Shown here in pieces: positions 9,450 to 20,495 of a stretch of 64,000 nt of DNA (its first letter is position 1; the number at the start of each line of letters is the position of its first letter). The stretch is from positions 372,001 through 436,000 of the forward strand of contig NZ_JANLCM010000001.1 of NCBI RefSeq assembly GCF_024979235.1. The letters are read 5' to 3'. Below the pieces are notes generated by a model. It was given only the letters and a program-made list of their open reading frames with translations, was not told where the DNA came from and made no database searches. The position numbers and the translations under genes are program-made. This DNA is from Herbiconiux aconitum (GTDB lineage: Bacteria > Actinomycetota > Actinomycetes > Actinomycetales > Microbacteriaceae).

Positions 9450-10825
9450 CCGACGACCACGACACCGCACCCGCTCCGGCACCTCGCTACCTCGGTGCCG
9501 GAGCCGAAGCCGCCGCGCACCGCGCGACCCTCACCGGCCCGGTTCCCGAGCACCTCCCACAGCGCCTCACCATCACGCTCTGGGACTTCTCTTGGTACAC
9601 CCGCGCCGAGCCCGGCGGCCCGTTCGCCGACCTCGATGCGGCGTGCGCCCAGGCGGCCGCGCTCGGCTACAACACGATCCGCATCTGTGCCGCGCCGCTG
9701 CTGTTGTTCAGCGGTCTCGAGCACGAGGGGCAGAGCCTCGACGATCTCGCCGCCGACCTCGAGATCGAGGGGCTCGGCGCCTCACCGCACGGGGGATTCT
9801 TCGGGCAGCGCACGCGCTGGTACGACACCCCGGGCGGCTACCGCATCGACCTCCGCGCCCGCCTGCTCCAGCTCTTCGAATCCGCCGAGTGTCATGGATT
9901 GGTGGTCATCCTCGCCACCTGGGAGTACCAGCAGTCCCCGGCCTACGCGCGGTCGAGCGCCTGGTTCGAGGCCATCGACGCGGTTCCGATGGCCGACCGC
10001 TACGCGCTGCTCGGCGCATCCTGGAACCGGATGCTCGCCTTCCTCACCGACGCCGGCCACCGCGACACGATCGCGCTCGTCGAACTGCACAACGAGGTCG
10101 ACTTCTCGATCCTCCCGCCACTCGGCGAGGGTGCCGACGCGGGCACCGGAGGTGCAGCCGAGGTCGCGCGGCTGCGGCAGGCGCATCCCGATCTCCTGGT
10201 GACCGCGAGCTACGGAAAGCCTCCGCACCTCGCCATGCACCAGGTGCCCGACGGGCTCGGGGCGGCGCAGTTCCACGTCTACAGCTACGGTGTGCTCGAC
10301 GCCCTGCAGAAGCTCGTCGACATCCGCTCGGAGGGCAGCGCCGATTTTCCCAACGCGATGCTGTCGTCGCTTCTGGTTCAGGATGCGCCGACGCCCGCCG
10401 AATACGGACGCGCGGCCGAGTGGAAATACCGCGCCACCGTCGTCACCGACCAGATGATCTACGGCTACGACTGGCTCGACGCCGACGCCTGGGACACCTG
10501 GCTCTACTCGAACTACGGGCCATACCGCGAAGTGATGGAGCGCGAGATCGAGTCGCGCGTGATCGCGATCGCGGAGTGGGCACGCTGGAAGTCGGTGCCC
10601 GCCGTCGTCGGCGAAGGCTGGATCGGGTACACACCGCTGCACGGGACCTTCGAGGAAGGACCCGTCGGACGCGCGCTCGCCGAACACGGCATCCGCACCG
10701 CCCTCGACCACGGAGTCTGGGGCATGGTGCTCTGCTCGAACGCCGCACCGCACCACCCGATGTGGGCGGACGAGGGGTGGCAGCGGCGGATGAATGCGGA
10801 AATTCTGGGCGGTCCCGGTACCTGA
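9446..10825 (+). CDS. Cellulase-like glycoside hydrolase (clan GH-A type barrel)
   Basis: 459 residues from GTG 9446, whose GTGA overlaps the stop of the DUF5107 gene. The sequence resembles the cellulase-like family of sugar-active TIM barrels: ITLWDFSWYTR near residue 44, LVVILATWEYQQSPAY near 152, an acid/base candidate in LHNEVDF (Asn216-Glu217), FHVYSYG near 277, and a nucleophile candidate in VVGEGW (Glu390). The Asn-Glu and Gly-Glu pair is the clan GH-A pattern. No signal peptide is seen, so it would act on imported oligosaccharide or glycoside in the cytoplasm. The substrate is unknown. Translational coupling to the DUF5107 protein suggests one step of the same pathway. Confidence 0.75.
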   Translation: MTDDHDTAPAPAPRYLGAGAEAAAHRATLTGPVPEHLPQRLTITLWDFSWYTRAEPGGPFADLDAACAQAAALGYNTIRICAAPLLLFSGLEHEGQSLDDLAADLEIEGLGASPHGGFFGQRTRWYDTPGGYRIDLRARLLQLFESAECHGLVVILATWEYQQSPAYARSSAWFEAIDAVPMADRYALLGASWNRMLAFLTDAGHRDTIALVELHNEVDFSILPPLGEGADAGTGGAAEVARLRQAHPDLLVTASYGKPPHLAMHQVPDGLGAAQFHVYSYGVLDALQKLVDIRSEGSADFPNAMLSSLLVQDAPTPAEYGRAAEWKYRATVVTDQMIYGYDWLDADAWDTWLYSNYGPYREVMEREIESRVIAIAEWARWKSVPAVVGEGWIGYTPLHGTFEEGPVGRALAEHGIRTALDHGVWGMVLCSNAAPHHPMWADEGWQRRMNAEILGGPGT

Positions 10826-10938
10826 GCAGATCTTGAGGCTCCCCACTAGCTGAAGACGAGATGGAAAGCTGCGGGCCTTTTTCGACGACCCAGGGTGAGC
10901 GCGCGGCCGCGTCAGCGACCGCACGCGAACATGTCGCC

Positions 10939-10963
10939 TCGCGCCGCAGAAGCGGCGGCGCGA
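10939..10963. terminator. 9-bp stem hairpin between convergent genes
   Basis: TCGCGCCGC and its perfect complement GCGGCGCGA are separated by 7 nt. The hairpin sits between the stop of the hydrolase gene (+) and the stop of glycerate kinase (-). No run of T follows on either strand, so it is at best a weak or factor-assisted bidirectional terminator. Confidence 0.45.
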
Positions 10964-11007
10964 GCAACGAGCGACGCGCCAGCCGCAGGCCGGCGCATCG
11001 CGGGGAA

Positions 11008-12132
11008 TCAGGTGAGCTCGGTGGCCAGACGGCGGGCGGCCTCTTGGAGCCAGCGCTGCGTGTCCGCCATCGCGGCCTCGGCGGTGCCGGCCAAGTCGGT
11101 GAGGGAGACCGCCGCATCGAAGTCACGGGGCGTGGCCTGCAGGGCGCCTGCCACCAGGCCGGTTCGGGCGCCCGCGTCGCGGGCCAGGCCGCGCACGTAG
11201 CTCGGCACCTTGCCCGACTCGGACTGGTGGTCGTAGCGGCCCTCGCCGGTGAGCACGATGTCGGCGTCGGCGACCAGCGCCGGCAAGCCGATCTCGGCGC
11301 CCACGGCTGCGGCTCCCGCGACCAGTTCGGCACCCCAGGCGACCAGTCCGAAGCCCACGCCGCCGGCTGCTCCGGTGCCGGGCTCGTGCGGATCGGTGCC
11401 CCGCGCATCCGTCACCACACGAGCGAAGTTCGCGAGATTCTCCTCGGCTTGATGCGCCAGCCCGTCGCCGATGCCCTTCTGCGCACCGAACACCGCCACC
11501 GCCCCGAGCCGGCCGAGCAGCGGATTCGTGACGTCGCTGAGCACACGCACCCCGCCGGCCGGCAGCGGCACGAGGCCCTCGAAGACCGCGCGCTGCACGG
11601 CGCCGAGTCCGCCGTTGCCGGAGGGCACGGGCACACCGTCGACTCCGACGAACTGGGCGCCGAGCACCTGGAGCACACCGGCTCCCCCATCGGTCGACGA
11701 GCTGCCGCCGATGGCGAGCACCAACCGCTCGACGCCGGCATCCAGAGCGGCCCGGATGGCCTGCCCGAAACCGATCGAGTGCGCCTCCATCGGCCGCAAC
11801 GGATTCAGCAGTGTGATGCCGCTCGTGTTCGCCAGTTCGACGACACCGGTACCGCCGGCGGTGTCGCCCTGAGGCCCGGGGAGCAGGAGCCAGTAGGCGT
11901 CGACGGCGCGGTCGTCAGGACCGGTGACCGTGACGGGCATCCGCCGCGCATCCGGTCGGGCGATGGCGAACGCGTCCAGGGCGCCCTCGCCGCCGTCGGC
12001 CATCGGCAGGCACCGCACCTCGTCGTCCGGATGCACCTCCCGCCAGCCTGCGGCGAGACTGTCGGCGACCTCGATCGCCGTCGCGGTTCCTTTGAACGAA
12101 TCCGGGGCCACGACAACTCGACGACGACTCAC
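11008..12132 (-). CDS. glxK: Glycerate kinase (GK-I family)
   Basis: 374 residues, normal for GlxK/GarK-type glycerate kinases, which phosphorylate D-glycerate (2- or 3-phosphoglycerate depending on the family member). Visible signatures are VVAPDSFKG at the N-terminus, CLPMADGGEGALDA near residue 42, ELANTSGI near 100, AIGGSSSTDGGAGVLQVLGA near 140, and a C-terminal DADIVLTGEGRYDHQSESGKVP motif typical of the active-site lobe. It is divergent from a 2-hydroxyacid dehydrogenase gene. A glyoxylate/hydroxypyruvate reductase followed by glycerate kinase is a classical route from glyoxylate or hydroxypyruvate into glycolysis, so the pair probably works together. The start ATG at 12132 has no alternative nearby. 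Confidence 0.92.
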   Translation of the reverse strand: MSRRRVVVAPDSFKGTATAIEVADSLAAGWREVHPDDEVRCLPMADGGEGALDAFAIARPDARRMPVTVTGPDDRAVDAYWLLLPGPQGDTAGGTGVVELANTSGITLLNPLRPMEAHSIGFGQAIRAALDAGVERLVLAIGGSSSTDGGAGVLQVLGAQFVGVDGVPVPSGNGGLGAVQRAVFEGLVPLPAGGVRVLSDVTNPLLGRLGAVAVFGAQKGIGDGLAHQAEENLANFARVVTDARGTDPHEPGTGAAGGVGFGLVAWGAELVAGAAAVGAEIGLPALVADADIVLTGEGRYDHQSESGKVPSYVRGLARDAGARTGLVAGALQATPRDFDAAVSLTDLAGTAEAAMADTQRWLQEAARRLATELT

Positions 12133-12216
12133 CCGCCAATCACCTCACGACGGCCGATGGGGTGTCAAATCGCGCGCGGTTTTGTGGTTCGGGGCGCGAG
12201 GCGGAAGAGTGGACAC
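12133..12216. promoter_or_regulatory. Divergent spacer between glycerate kinase and the dehydrogenase-DUF1349 gene
   Basis: This 84-bp region must contain both divergent promoters. GGAAG sits about 9 nt before the dehydrogenase ATG. No operator palindrome was recognised. Confidence 0.35.
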
Positions 12217-13845
12217 ATGGGTACCGATAACGCTGCCGGCCACGTCCACGTCACCTTCGAACTGCCGGAGCTCGCGGCGGCGGAACTCGGGGCGACGGGG
12301 TTGCCGACCACCGTCTACACCGGTCCCTCCGGTCAGCCGCGGTCGGATCTTCTCGAGAGCGTGCGCGGGGCATCCGGACTCATCTGCCTGCTCTCCGACC
12401 GCATCGACGCCGAGCTCATGGATGCCGCGGGGCCGTCGCTTGCGGTCATCGCGAACTACGCGGTCGGCTACGACAACATCGATGTGGCGGCGGCCCGCGA
12501 GCGGGGCATCGTGGTGTCGAACACGCCGGGTGTGCTCGACGCCGCCACCGCCGATCTCGCGTTCGCGCTGCTGCTCGCCACCTCGCGCCGGGTTGTCGAG
12601 GCGGATCGCTTCGTGCGCGCGGGCAACGACTGGAAATGGGAGCCCGACCTGTTCGTGGGGCTCGACGTGTCGGGTGGCGCGACGCTCGGCATCGTCGGAC
12701 TCGGCCGGATCGGATTCGCTGTCGCCCGCCGCGCAGCCGCCTTCGACATGACGATCATCGCCACCGGGTCGCGGGCGTCGTCGGCCGAAGCGGCGGCTCT
12801 CGGCATCCGGGCGGTCACCTTGCCGGAGCTGCTGGCCGAGAGCGACGTGGTGAGTCTGCACTGCCCGCTCACGCCGTCGACGCGGCACCTGATCGGCGCG
12901 GCGGAGCTGCGGGCGATGAAGCCGTCGGCCATCCTCATCAACACGGCTCGGGGGCCGATCGTCGACGAACTGGCACTGGTGGACGCCCTCCGCGACGGCG
13001 AGATCGCTGCGGCCGGGCTCGACGTGTACGAGTGGGAGCCGTCGGTTTCGGCCGGCCTGCTGGAGTTGCCGAACGTGGTGACGGCGCCGCACATCGGCAG
13101 TGCGGGGATCGCGACGCGGGAACGGATGGGGTCGCTGGCGGTGCAGAACGTGGTGGCCGTGCTCGCGGGGCGCGCGGCACTGACGCCGGTGGAGGGTGGC
13201 GCTGTGGGCGTCGAGGGCTCGACCGCCGACTCGGCTCCTTCGGCCGACTCGGATGTCGCGCCGCGTGTGATTCCGTGGTCGGAGGGTGTCTGGACGACGC
13301 CCCCCGCCGCATCCGTCGTCGACCCGGATGACGCCGACCTCCTCGTCACGGCGGTCGAGGGCAGCGACGCGTGGCGCACCACGTCGTATGGTTTCGTGCA
13401 CGACACCGAGCATGCGTTGCTGGCGCCGTTCCCGCAGGATTCGGCGGTCGAGGTGGAGTTCACGGCCGACTTCGAGGGGCAGTTCGATCAGGCGGGGCTG
13501 TTCTTGCGCATCGCCGACGACCGCTGGGTGAAGGCGGGGCTCGAGTTCTCGGAGGGGTCGCTGCAGCTGGGCGCCGTCGTCACCGCGCCGACATCCGACT
13601 GGTCTCTGGCACCGGTGCCGTCGTGGAAGGGACGGCGCGTCACGATCCGCGCCAGTCGCGCGGGCGACGCCGTGACTCTCCGCGCTCGCGTCGACGACGA
13701 GCCGCTGCGCCTCGTGCGGGTGCTGCCGTTCCCGCCGGATGCGATCGCGTCGGCGGGCCCGCTCGTCTCGGCTCCGTCGCGAGCCGACCTCACGGTGCGC
13801 TTCCACGCCTGGCGCGTCACGGCCTCCGACGCCACCCTGCACTGA
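12217..13845 (+). CDS. D-2-hydroxyacid dehydrogenase (glyoxylate/hydroxypyruvate reductase type) fused to DUF1349
   Basis: 542 residues from ATG 12217. Residues about 10-325 form a complete D-2-hydroxyacid dehydrogenase. They include NYAVGYDNIDVAAARERGI, the NAD(P)-binding GLGRIG (161-166), NTARGPIVDE with Arg245, a Glu at 274 in YEWEP, and the catalytic His292 in APHIGSA. A linker rich in Ser, Ala, Asp and Gly (about 325-352) leads to a second domain (about 355-540). This shows the DUF1349 pattern: WTTPP, DAWRTTSYGF, FDQAGLFLRI, WVKAGLEF, and SDWS. DUF1349 proteins are about 190-residue beta-sandwiches of concanavalin-like fold and are normally separate. No stop or frameshift separates the parts. 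The enzyme would make glycerate for the divergent glycerate kinase. The role of the second domain is unknown. Confidence 0.88.
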   Translation: MGTDNAAGHVHVTFELPELAAAELGATGLPTTVYTGPSGQPRSDLLESVRGASGLICLLSDRIDAELMDAAGPSLAVIANYAVGYDNIDVAAARERGIVVSNTPGVLDAATADLAFALLLATSRRVVEADRFVRAGNDWKWEPDLFVGLDVSGGATLGIVGLGRIGFAVARRAAAFDMTIIATGSRASSAEAAALGIRAVTLPELLAESDVVSLHCPLTPSTRHLIGAAELRAMKPSAILINTARGPIVDELALVDALRDGEIAAAGLDVYEWEPSVSAGLLELPNVVTAPHIGSAGIATRERMGSLAVQNVVAVLAGRAALTPVEGGAVGVEGSTADSAPSADSDVAPRVIPWSEGVWTTPPAASVVDPDDADLLVTAVEGSDAWRTTSYGFVHDTEHALLAPFPQDSAVEVEFTADFEGQFDQAGLFLRIADDRWVKAGLEFSEGSLQLGAVVTAPTSDWSLAPVPSWKGRRVTIRASRAGDAVTLRARVDDEPLRLVRVLPFPPDAIASAGPLVSAPSRADLTVRFHAWRVTASDATLH

Positions 13846-14182
13846 GACGGCGGCGTGCCGCGCCCTGTCTCGCCGCGCCTTGCCTTGCTTCGCCGTTTCG
13901 GGAGGACCTGTGCAAGACGACAGGTCTATACGGGCCCCTTCACACGCAGCTCCTCCCGAATACCCTCACACGCAGCGACGGATGAAGCGCCTCGGCAGCA
14001 ATGGCTCTTCCCGCCGCCCTGAGCATCCGGGCCGCGAACCCGACCGGCAACACCAATGCGCCGCGATCTCCCCGGAACCGATCCGTTCGAAGACGCTGTC
14101 AGCGCCCGGATCACCAGTGGGCTCCGCTCCGCCATGGAGGCGCCGAGCGGAGCCCACCTGATGTCAAGGCGTCACGCCGATG
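13846..14182. other. 337-bp non-coding gap
   Basis: This lies between convergent genes. The left part has no convincing gene in any frame; short open frames here lack ribosome sites and have no protein-like composition. The right part carries the strong hairpin described separately. No tRNA or mobile-element end was recognised. Confidence 0.5.
14117..14157 (-). terminator. Strong 13-bp hairpin downstream of the secreted-protein gene
   Basis: GTGGGCTCCGCTC and its perfect complement GAGCGGAGCCCAC flank a 15-nt loop that can add four more pairs. It begins 25 nt beyond the stop of the leftward gene at 14183, the expected place for a terminator. There is no T-tract, so termination may need a factor. 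Confidence 0.6.
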
Positions 14183-16402
14183 TCAGTCTTCCATCCTCAC
14201 ATCCACCTCGAACGCCTTGCCCTGCACTGGATAGGGCGTGTACGTCAGCGGATTAGTGCTCCACGGCACCACCTGCGCCGTGGACAGGGCCACATGCTTA
14301 CCCGTGGGCGTGAAGGTCAGCGTCTTGCCATCGCTCACGAACGTGCCACCGGGAACTTCCTGCACCATCTGATCGGTGCCCGGTACCAGGAAGTTCAGGA
14401 ACGGAGGCGAAAGCACCTTCAACCCGCCTTCCATCCCGCACTCGATCGGAATCTCCAACGGGCCGCCCTTCAAGTCCGACTCGTCATAGACGATGGCGAC
14501 GTCCTTGCAGGACGGCGGCACGTCGCGCACGACCACGGGCACGTCCCACGACTCGCCGGGCGCGCCCGTTGTTTCATCCCAGGGAGTCACCGTCAGGACT
14601 TCGGGATGGCTCTTGTCGATCACGACGTCAGGGTCGGTCCACGTGAATGTGACTGTTCCGTCCGGATTGACTGTTCCCTTGGTCCCGGGAATCGTGTTCT
14701 CCAGAGTCACGCGGTAGGTGTCGCGGTAGTCCGTGGTGCAGAACAGCTTGAGGTCCAGAGTGAAGGGAAGGTTCCGCACCAGCTGAAGGTTCCCGTCCTG
14801 AATCACCGCACGGAATCCGTCCACACCCGGGCCGACCGGCTTGTCGACCTTGGGGCAGTTCGGCGGTGACTTGATGTTGATCTTCACCAGGAACGGATGC
14901 TCCACACCGGCCGAGTCCTTCGCCGCGACGACGACGTAGTCCTCCGCCATCTGCGGCTTCAGTGTCGTATACGACATCGTTCCGTCTTTGCTGTCACCGA
15001 AGAAGTTGATCGTGTCCACTCCCGCGATCGACGTCGCGCCGCTGTTCGGGTACGCGTGGGACGGGTCCGATGAAGCGTAGGAGTACTTGAGGACGGTTCC
15101 GGCCAGCGGGTCTTCTTCACTTCCAGCCATGAGGATCGCCTTGTCGGCGTAGGAGAGTTCGACGACCTCCTTCCGGGTCAGGATGCGGCTCGCGGTCACG
15201 GTGCCCGAGCATCCCGTCGTGACCTGCAACAGGTTCTCCTGCTTCGCGATCGCATCCACCTCGACCCGAGGACAGTGGACGGCGGGCGCCGTCAGAGCCT
15301 TGAGCTCGTCAACGAGTGTGCCGTGCGTGGTTCCGGTGAGGGTAACGTGCACCCATTCTCCGGTCGGCGCGAGACCCGCCAAGGACGGCGCACTGACTGT
15401 CGCCGAGGCGAGCTGCCCGCACACCCCGTCATTGTCGTTCGATCGATCCCCGAAGAAGCGCGGTTCGCTCAACGCTGCGATGTACAGCTGTGCGGGATCA
15501 GCATCGGGTGCCCCCGAAACTGGGAGGGGAATCTCCGCTGCCAGTTCGAGCATCTCCCAGAGGCCTTCGATCACCCATTTGACCTGTTCAGGAACATCGT
15601 TCTTCCATGCGGACTGCGTGCTCTGAATACGCGTTTTCACGATGTCGATGACGATCTGGCGTTTGTCGGCGGGAAGCTTCGCCCAGGTCGCTCGCCATGC
15701 GCTGTTTGCCGCAAGATCCCCCGTCGTCACCGCTCTCATCATCTGCTGCGCTGTCGTCTTCAGAGCCTTCAGCGCCCACCCGACCTCGGTGATCGTGGGA
15801 TCCACTCCATTCCAATACAGCCTGTTCGGCACCCCGTTCGCCTCGACGCCCTCGAACGGATTCACGCCCCGGTCGCCGCTCATCGATTCGCCGACGTTGA
15901 CGTCCATCGAGATGATCTTCGACGGAGAAGTCGAGTCGATCTTCACGTCACCGGTCGCGAGCGCCGCGGTCACGAGATCCTCGATCGCGTCGCCGTTTCC
16001 CGTCTGATTCGCCTTCCCCCGGCCAGGGTCGGTCGCGTTGTTCGCACCCGGGACACAGGGCGGCGCCGCAGTCGGCGGAACCGAGTCCGGCGGCTTCGGC
16101 AGCTCGGGCCCGGGGGGCGCGGGAGGTGGGCCGGGAGGCGTGCTGCCACCGCCGGTCGACGGGTCGCCGCCCGGCTCCCAGCCCGTGGTGGGACCGCAGA
16201 CGAAGCGGCTGGTGGAATGGATACCGGTCTCGACGATGGTGCCATCGTCTTTGACGTACGAGGTCCCGTTGTGCCAAGTGACCTCGGTCGTGCACTCGGG
16301 GGGCAGCGCTTGCGCGCTCTGCGCACCCAAGGGCACGACGATTCCCGCCAGAAGGGCACCGGCTGCGATTAAGGCAGCCACTCTGCTGTGTATATGTGAC
16401 AT
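14183..16402 (-). CDS. Large secreted protein of unknown function
   Basis: 739 residues. A Sec signal peptide is clear: MSHIHSRVAALIAAGALLAG, then a hydrophobic stretch ending in AQSAQA, with cleavage likely near residue 33 before LPPECTTEV. A short Cys-containing N-terminal domain follows (to about residue 70), then a Gly/Pro-rich linker (about 75-110). A helical middle region includes KLPADKRQIVIDIVKTRIQS. The C-terminal half is built of beta-rich, immunoglobulin-like segments, each introduced by a Cys (PPNCPKVDKPVG, PPSCKDVAIVYD) and containing PDGTVTFTWTDPDVV-like strands. No sortase motif or C-terminal membrane helix is present, so the protein is probably released or held by non-covalent contacts. 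It stands alone, flanked by strong hairpins. I do not recognise a functional family. Confidence 0.8.
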   Translation of the reverse strand: MSHIHSRVAALIAAGALLAGIVVPLGAQSAQALPPECTTEVTWHNGTSYVKDDGTIVETGIHSTSRFVCGPTTGWEPGGDPSTGGGSTPPGPPPAPPGPELPKPPDSVPPTAAPPCVPGANNATDPGRGKANQTGNGDAIEDLVTAALATGDVKIDSTSPSKIISMDVNVGESMSGDRGVNPFEGVEANGVPNRLYWNGVDPTITEVGWALKALKTTAQQMMRAVTTGDLAANSAWRATWAKLPADKRQIVIDIVKTRIQSTQSAWKNDVPEQVKWVIEGLWEMLELAAEIPLPVSGAPDADPAQLYIAALSEPRFFGDRSNDNDGVCGQLASATVSAPSLAGLAPTGEWVHVTLTGTTHGTLVDELKALTAPAVHCPRVEVDAIAKQENLLQVTTGCSGTVTASRILTRKEVVELSYADKAILMAGSEEDPLAGTVLKYSYASSDPSHAYPNSGATSIAGVDTINFFGDSKDGTMSYTTLKPQMAEDYVVVAAKDSAGVEHPFLVKINIKSPPNCPKVDKPVGPGVDGFRAVIQDGNLQLVRNLPFTLDLKLFCTTDYRDTYRVTLENTIPGTKGTVNPDGTVTFTWTDPDVVIDKSHPEVLTVTPWDETTGAPGESWDVPVVVRDVPPSCKDVAIVYDESDLKGGPLEIPIECGMEGGLKVLSPPFLNFLVPGTDQMVQEVPGGTFVSDGKTLTFTPTGKHVALSTAQVVPWSTNPLTYTPYPVQGKAFEVDVRMED

Positions 16403-16454
16403 AACCTCAGAAAGTAGCAGAGGCCGTCATCACCGCACCGAACTACTCATACTC

Positions 16455-16506
16455 AAAAAACGACGCCCTCCACGACACCTGACGAGCAGGCGAGCGGAGG
16501 GCGTCG
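16455..16506 (-). terminator. Rho-independent terminator of the nrd operon
   Basis: An 11-bp perfect stem (CGACGCCCTCC with GGAGGGCGTCG) is followed, in the leftward direction of nrdF, by six T residues (AAAAAA at 16455-16460 on the plus strand). It lies about 25 nt after the nrdF stop. This is the clearest intrinsic terminator in the window. Confidence 0.9.
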
Positions 16507-16530
16507 AGGCGCAGAGCAAGAAGCAGAACC

Positions 16531-18329
<1,799 letters not shown>

Positions 18330-18347
18330 CGGACTAGTGGGCTCTTG

Positions 18348-20495
18348 TCACAACATGCACGAGACGCACATCTCCAGCTCGGTCCCCTCGAGGGCCATCT
18401 GGCGGAGACGGATGTAGTAGATGGTCTTGATGCCCTTGCGCCACGCGTAGATCTGAGCCTTGTTGATGTCGCGCGTGGTGGCGGTGTCTTTGAAGAACAG
18501 GGTCAGCGACAGGCCCTGATCGACGTGCTGCGTTGCGGCAGCGTAGGTGTCGATGATCTTCTCGGCGCCGATCTCGTACGCGTCGTCGTAGTACTCGAGG
18601 TTGTCGTTCGTGAGGAACGGCGCCGGGTAGTAGACGCGGCCGATCTTGCCTTCCTTGCGGATCTCGATCTTCGACGCCACCGGGTGGATCGACGAGGTCG
18701 AGTTGTTGATGTAGGAGATCGACCCGGTCGGCGGCACGGCCTGCAGGTTCTGATTGTAGATGCCGTGCTCCTGGATCGACGCCTTGAGCGCGAGCCAGTC
18801 GGCTTGCGTCGGGATGTCGATGTTCGACTCGGCGAAGAGCGATGCGACACGCTCCGTGGCCGGCAGCCACGCGACATCCGTGTACTTGTCGAAGAACTCA
18901 CCGGATGCGTAGGTCGAGTCATCGAACCCGTCGAACTTCTCGGAGCGCTCGATCGCGATCGAGTTCGAGGCCCGCAGTGCGTGGAACAGCACGGTGTAGA
19001 AGTAGATGTTCGTGAAGTCGACACCTTCTTCAGACCCGTAGTGCACCCGCTCACGAGCGAGGTAGCCGTGCAGGTTCATCTGGCCGAGGCCGATGGCGTG
19101 CGACTTGTCGTTGCCGTCTTCGATCGAACGCACCGAGGCGATGTGCGACTGGTTCGACACCGAGGTGAGGCCGCGGATGGCGGTCTCGACAGTGCGGCCG
19201 AAGTCGGGCGAGTCCATGGTGAGCGCGATGTTCAGCGAACCCAGGTTGCAGGAGATGTCCTTGCCGATGTCGGCGTACGACAGGTCTTCGTTGTAGGTCG
19301 TCGGGGTGTTGACCTGCAGGATCTCCGAGCACAGGTTCGACATGTTGATGCGGCCCTTGATGGGGTTCGCCTTGTTCACGGTGTCTTCGTACATGATGTA
19401 CGGGTAGCCCGACTCGAACTGGATCTCGGCGAGGGTCTGGAAGAACTCGCGCGCCTTGATCTTGGTCTTGCGGATGCGCGAGTCGTCGACCATCTCGCGG
19501 TACTTCTCCGTGACCGAGATGTCGCCGAACGGCAGACCGTAGACCTTCTCGACGTCGTACGGCGAGAAGAGGTACATGTCCTCGTCGTTCTTCGCGAGCT
19601 CGAAGGTGATGTCGGGAACGACGACACCGAGCGAGAGCGTCTTGATGCGGATCTTCTCATCCGCGTTCTCGCGCTTGGTGTCGAGGAAGCGCATGATGTC
19701 GGGGTGATGGGCCGAGAGGTACACCGCTCCCGCACCCTGACGGGCACCGAGCTGGTTGGCGTAGCTGAAGGAGTCTTCGAGGAGCTTCATCACGGGGATG
19801 ATGCCCGAGGACTGGTTCTCGATCTGCTTGATCGGCGCACCGGCCTCACGGATGTTCGAGAGCAGCAGGGCCACGCCGCCGCCGCGCTTGGACAGCTGCA
19901 GCGCGGAGTTGATGCCGCGCGAGATCGACTCCATGTTGTCTTCGATGCGGAGCAGGAAGCAGGAGACGAGCTCGCCGCGCTGCGCCTTGCCGGTGTTCAA
20001 GAAGGTGGGAGTGGCCGGCTGGAAGCGGCCGCCGATGATCTCCTCGACCAAGTTGGTGGCGAGCTTCTCGTCGCCCTGGGCGAGCCCGAGCGCGGTCATC
20101 ACGACGCGGTCTTCGAAGCGCTCGAGGTACCGCTTGCCGTCGAAGGTCTTCAACGTGTACGAGGTGTAGTACTTGAACGCACCGAGGAATGTCTCGAAGC
20201 GGAACTTCTTCGAGTAGGCGAGGTCGTTGAGCTGCTGGATGAACTCGAACGAGTACTGGTCGAGCACCTCCTTCTCGTAGTACTCCTTCTCGACCAGGTA
20301 GTCGAGGCGCTCGCGCAGGTTGTGGAAGAAGACCGTGTTCTGGTTGACGTGCTGCAGGAAGTACTGCTTCGCGGCCTCGCGGTCTTTGTCGAACTGGATC
20401 AGCCCGTTCTCGTCGTAGAGGTTCAGCATCGCGTTCAGCGAGTGGTAGTCGAGCGCCGGCGCGGCAGTCGGCGCGTCGATCAATGTTGCTTCCAC
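18348..20495 (-). CDS. nrdE: Ribonucleoside-diphosphate reductase class Ib, alpha (catalytic) subunit
   Basis: 715 residues, the usual NrdE size. It reduces ribonucleoside diphosphates to deoxyribonucleotides. Seen in order: [25 protein letters not shown] with the first active-site Cys, the loop [21 protein letters not shown], the radical-site [14 protein letters not shown] (Asn-Leu-Cys-Ser-Glu), [12 protein letters not shown] with the second reducible Cys, [20 protein letters not shown], and the swinging C-terminal pair CVSC in the last six residues. No N-terminal ATP cone is present, as expected for class Ib. The start overlaps the end of nrdI by 16 nt. No insertion or frameshift was seen, even though a homing-type nuclease gene lies immediately downstream. 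Confidence 0.97.
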   Translation of the reverse strand: MEATLIDAPTAAPALDYHSLNAMLNLYDENGLIQFDKDREAAKQYFLQHVNQNTVFFHNLRERLDYLVEKEYYEKEVLDQYSFEFIQQLNDLAYSKKFRFETFLGAFKYYTSYTLKTFDGKRYLERFEDRVVMTALGLAQGDEKLATNLVEEIIGGRFQPATPTFLNTGKAQRGELVSCFLLRIEDNMESISRGINSALQLSKRGGGVALLLSNIREAGAPIKQIENQSSGIIPVMKLLEDSFSYANQLGARQGAGAVYLSAHHPDIMRFLDTKRENADEKIRIKTLSLGVVVPDITFELAKNDEDMYLFSPYDVEKVYGLPFGDISVTEKYREMVDDSRIRKTKIKAREFFQTLAEIQFESGYPYIMYEDTVNKANPIKGRINMSNLCSEILQVNTPTTYNEDLSYADIGKDISCNLGSLNIALTMDSPDFGRTVETAIRGLTSVSNQSHIASVRSIEDGNDKSHAIGLGQMNLHGYLARERVHYGSEEGVDFTNIYFYTVLFHALRASNSIAIERSEKFDGFDDSTYASGEFFDKYTDVAWLPATERVASLFAESNIDIPTQADWLALKASIQEHGIYNQNLQAVPPTGSISYINNSTSSIHPVASKIEIRKEGKIGRVYYPAPFLTNDNLEYYDDAYEIGAEKIIDTYAAATQHVDQGLSLTLFFKDTATTRDINKAQIYAWRKGIKTIYYIRLRQMALEGTELEMCVSCML

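Noticed and set aside
5970..9482. 1170-residue open frame opposite the DUF5107 gene
   Set aside because: It is an antisense shadow caused by high GC. It has no ribosome site, its composition is Arg/Gly/Val-rich without domains, and the sense frame has clear DUF5107 and TPR motifs.
10861..12216. Long in-frame N-terminal extension of the dehydrogenase-DUF1349 gene
   Set aside because: It lies opposite the whole glycerate kinase gene and shows no domain; ATG 12217 has a GGAAG site and begins the dehydrogenase fold.
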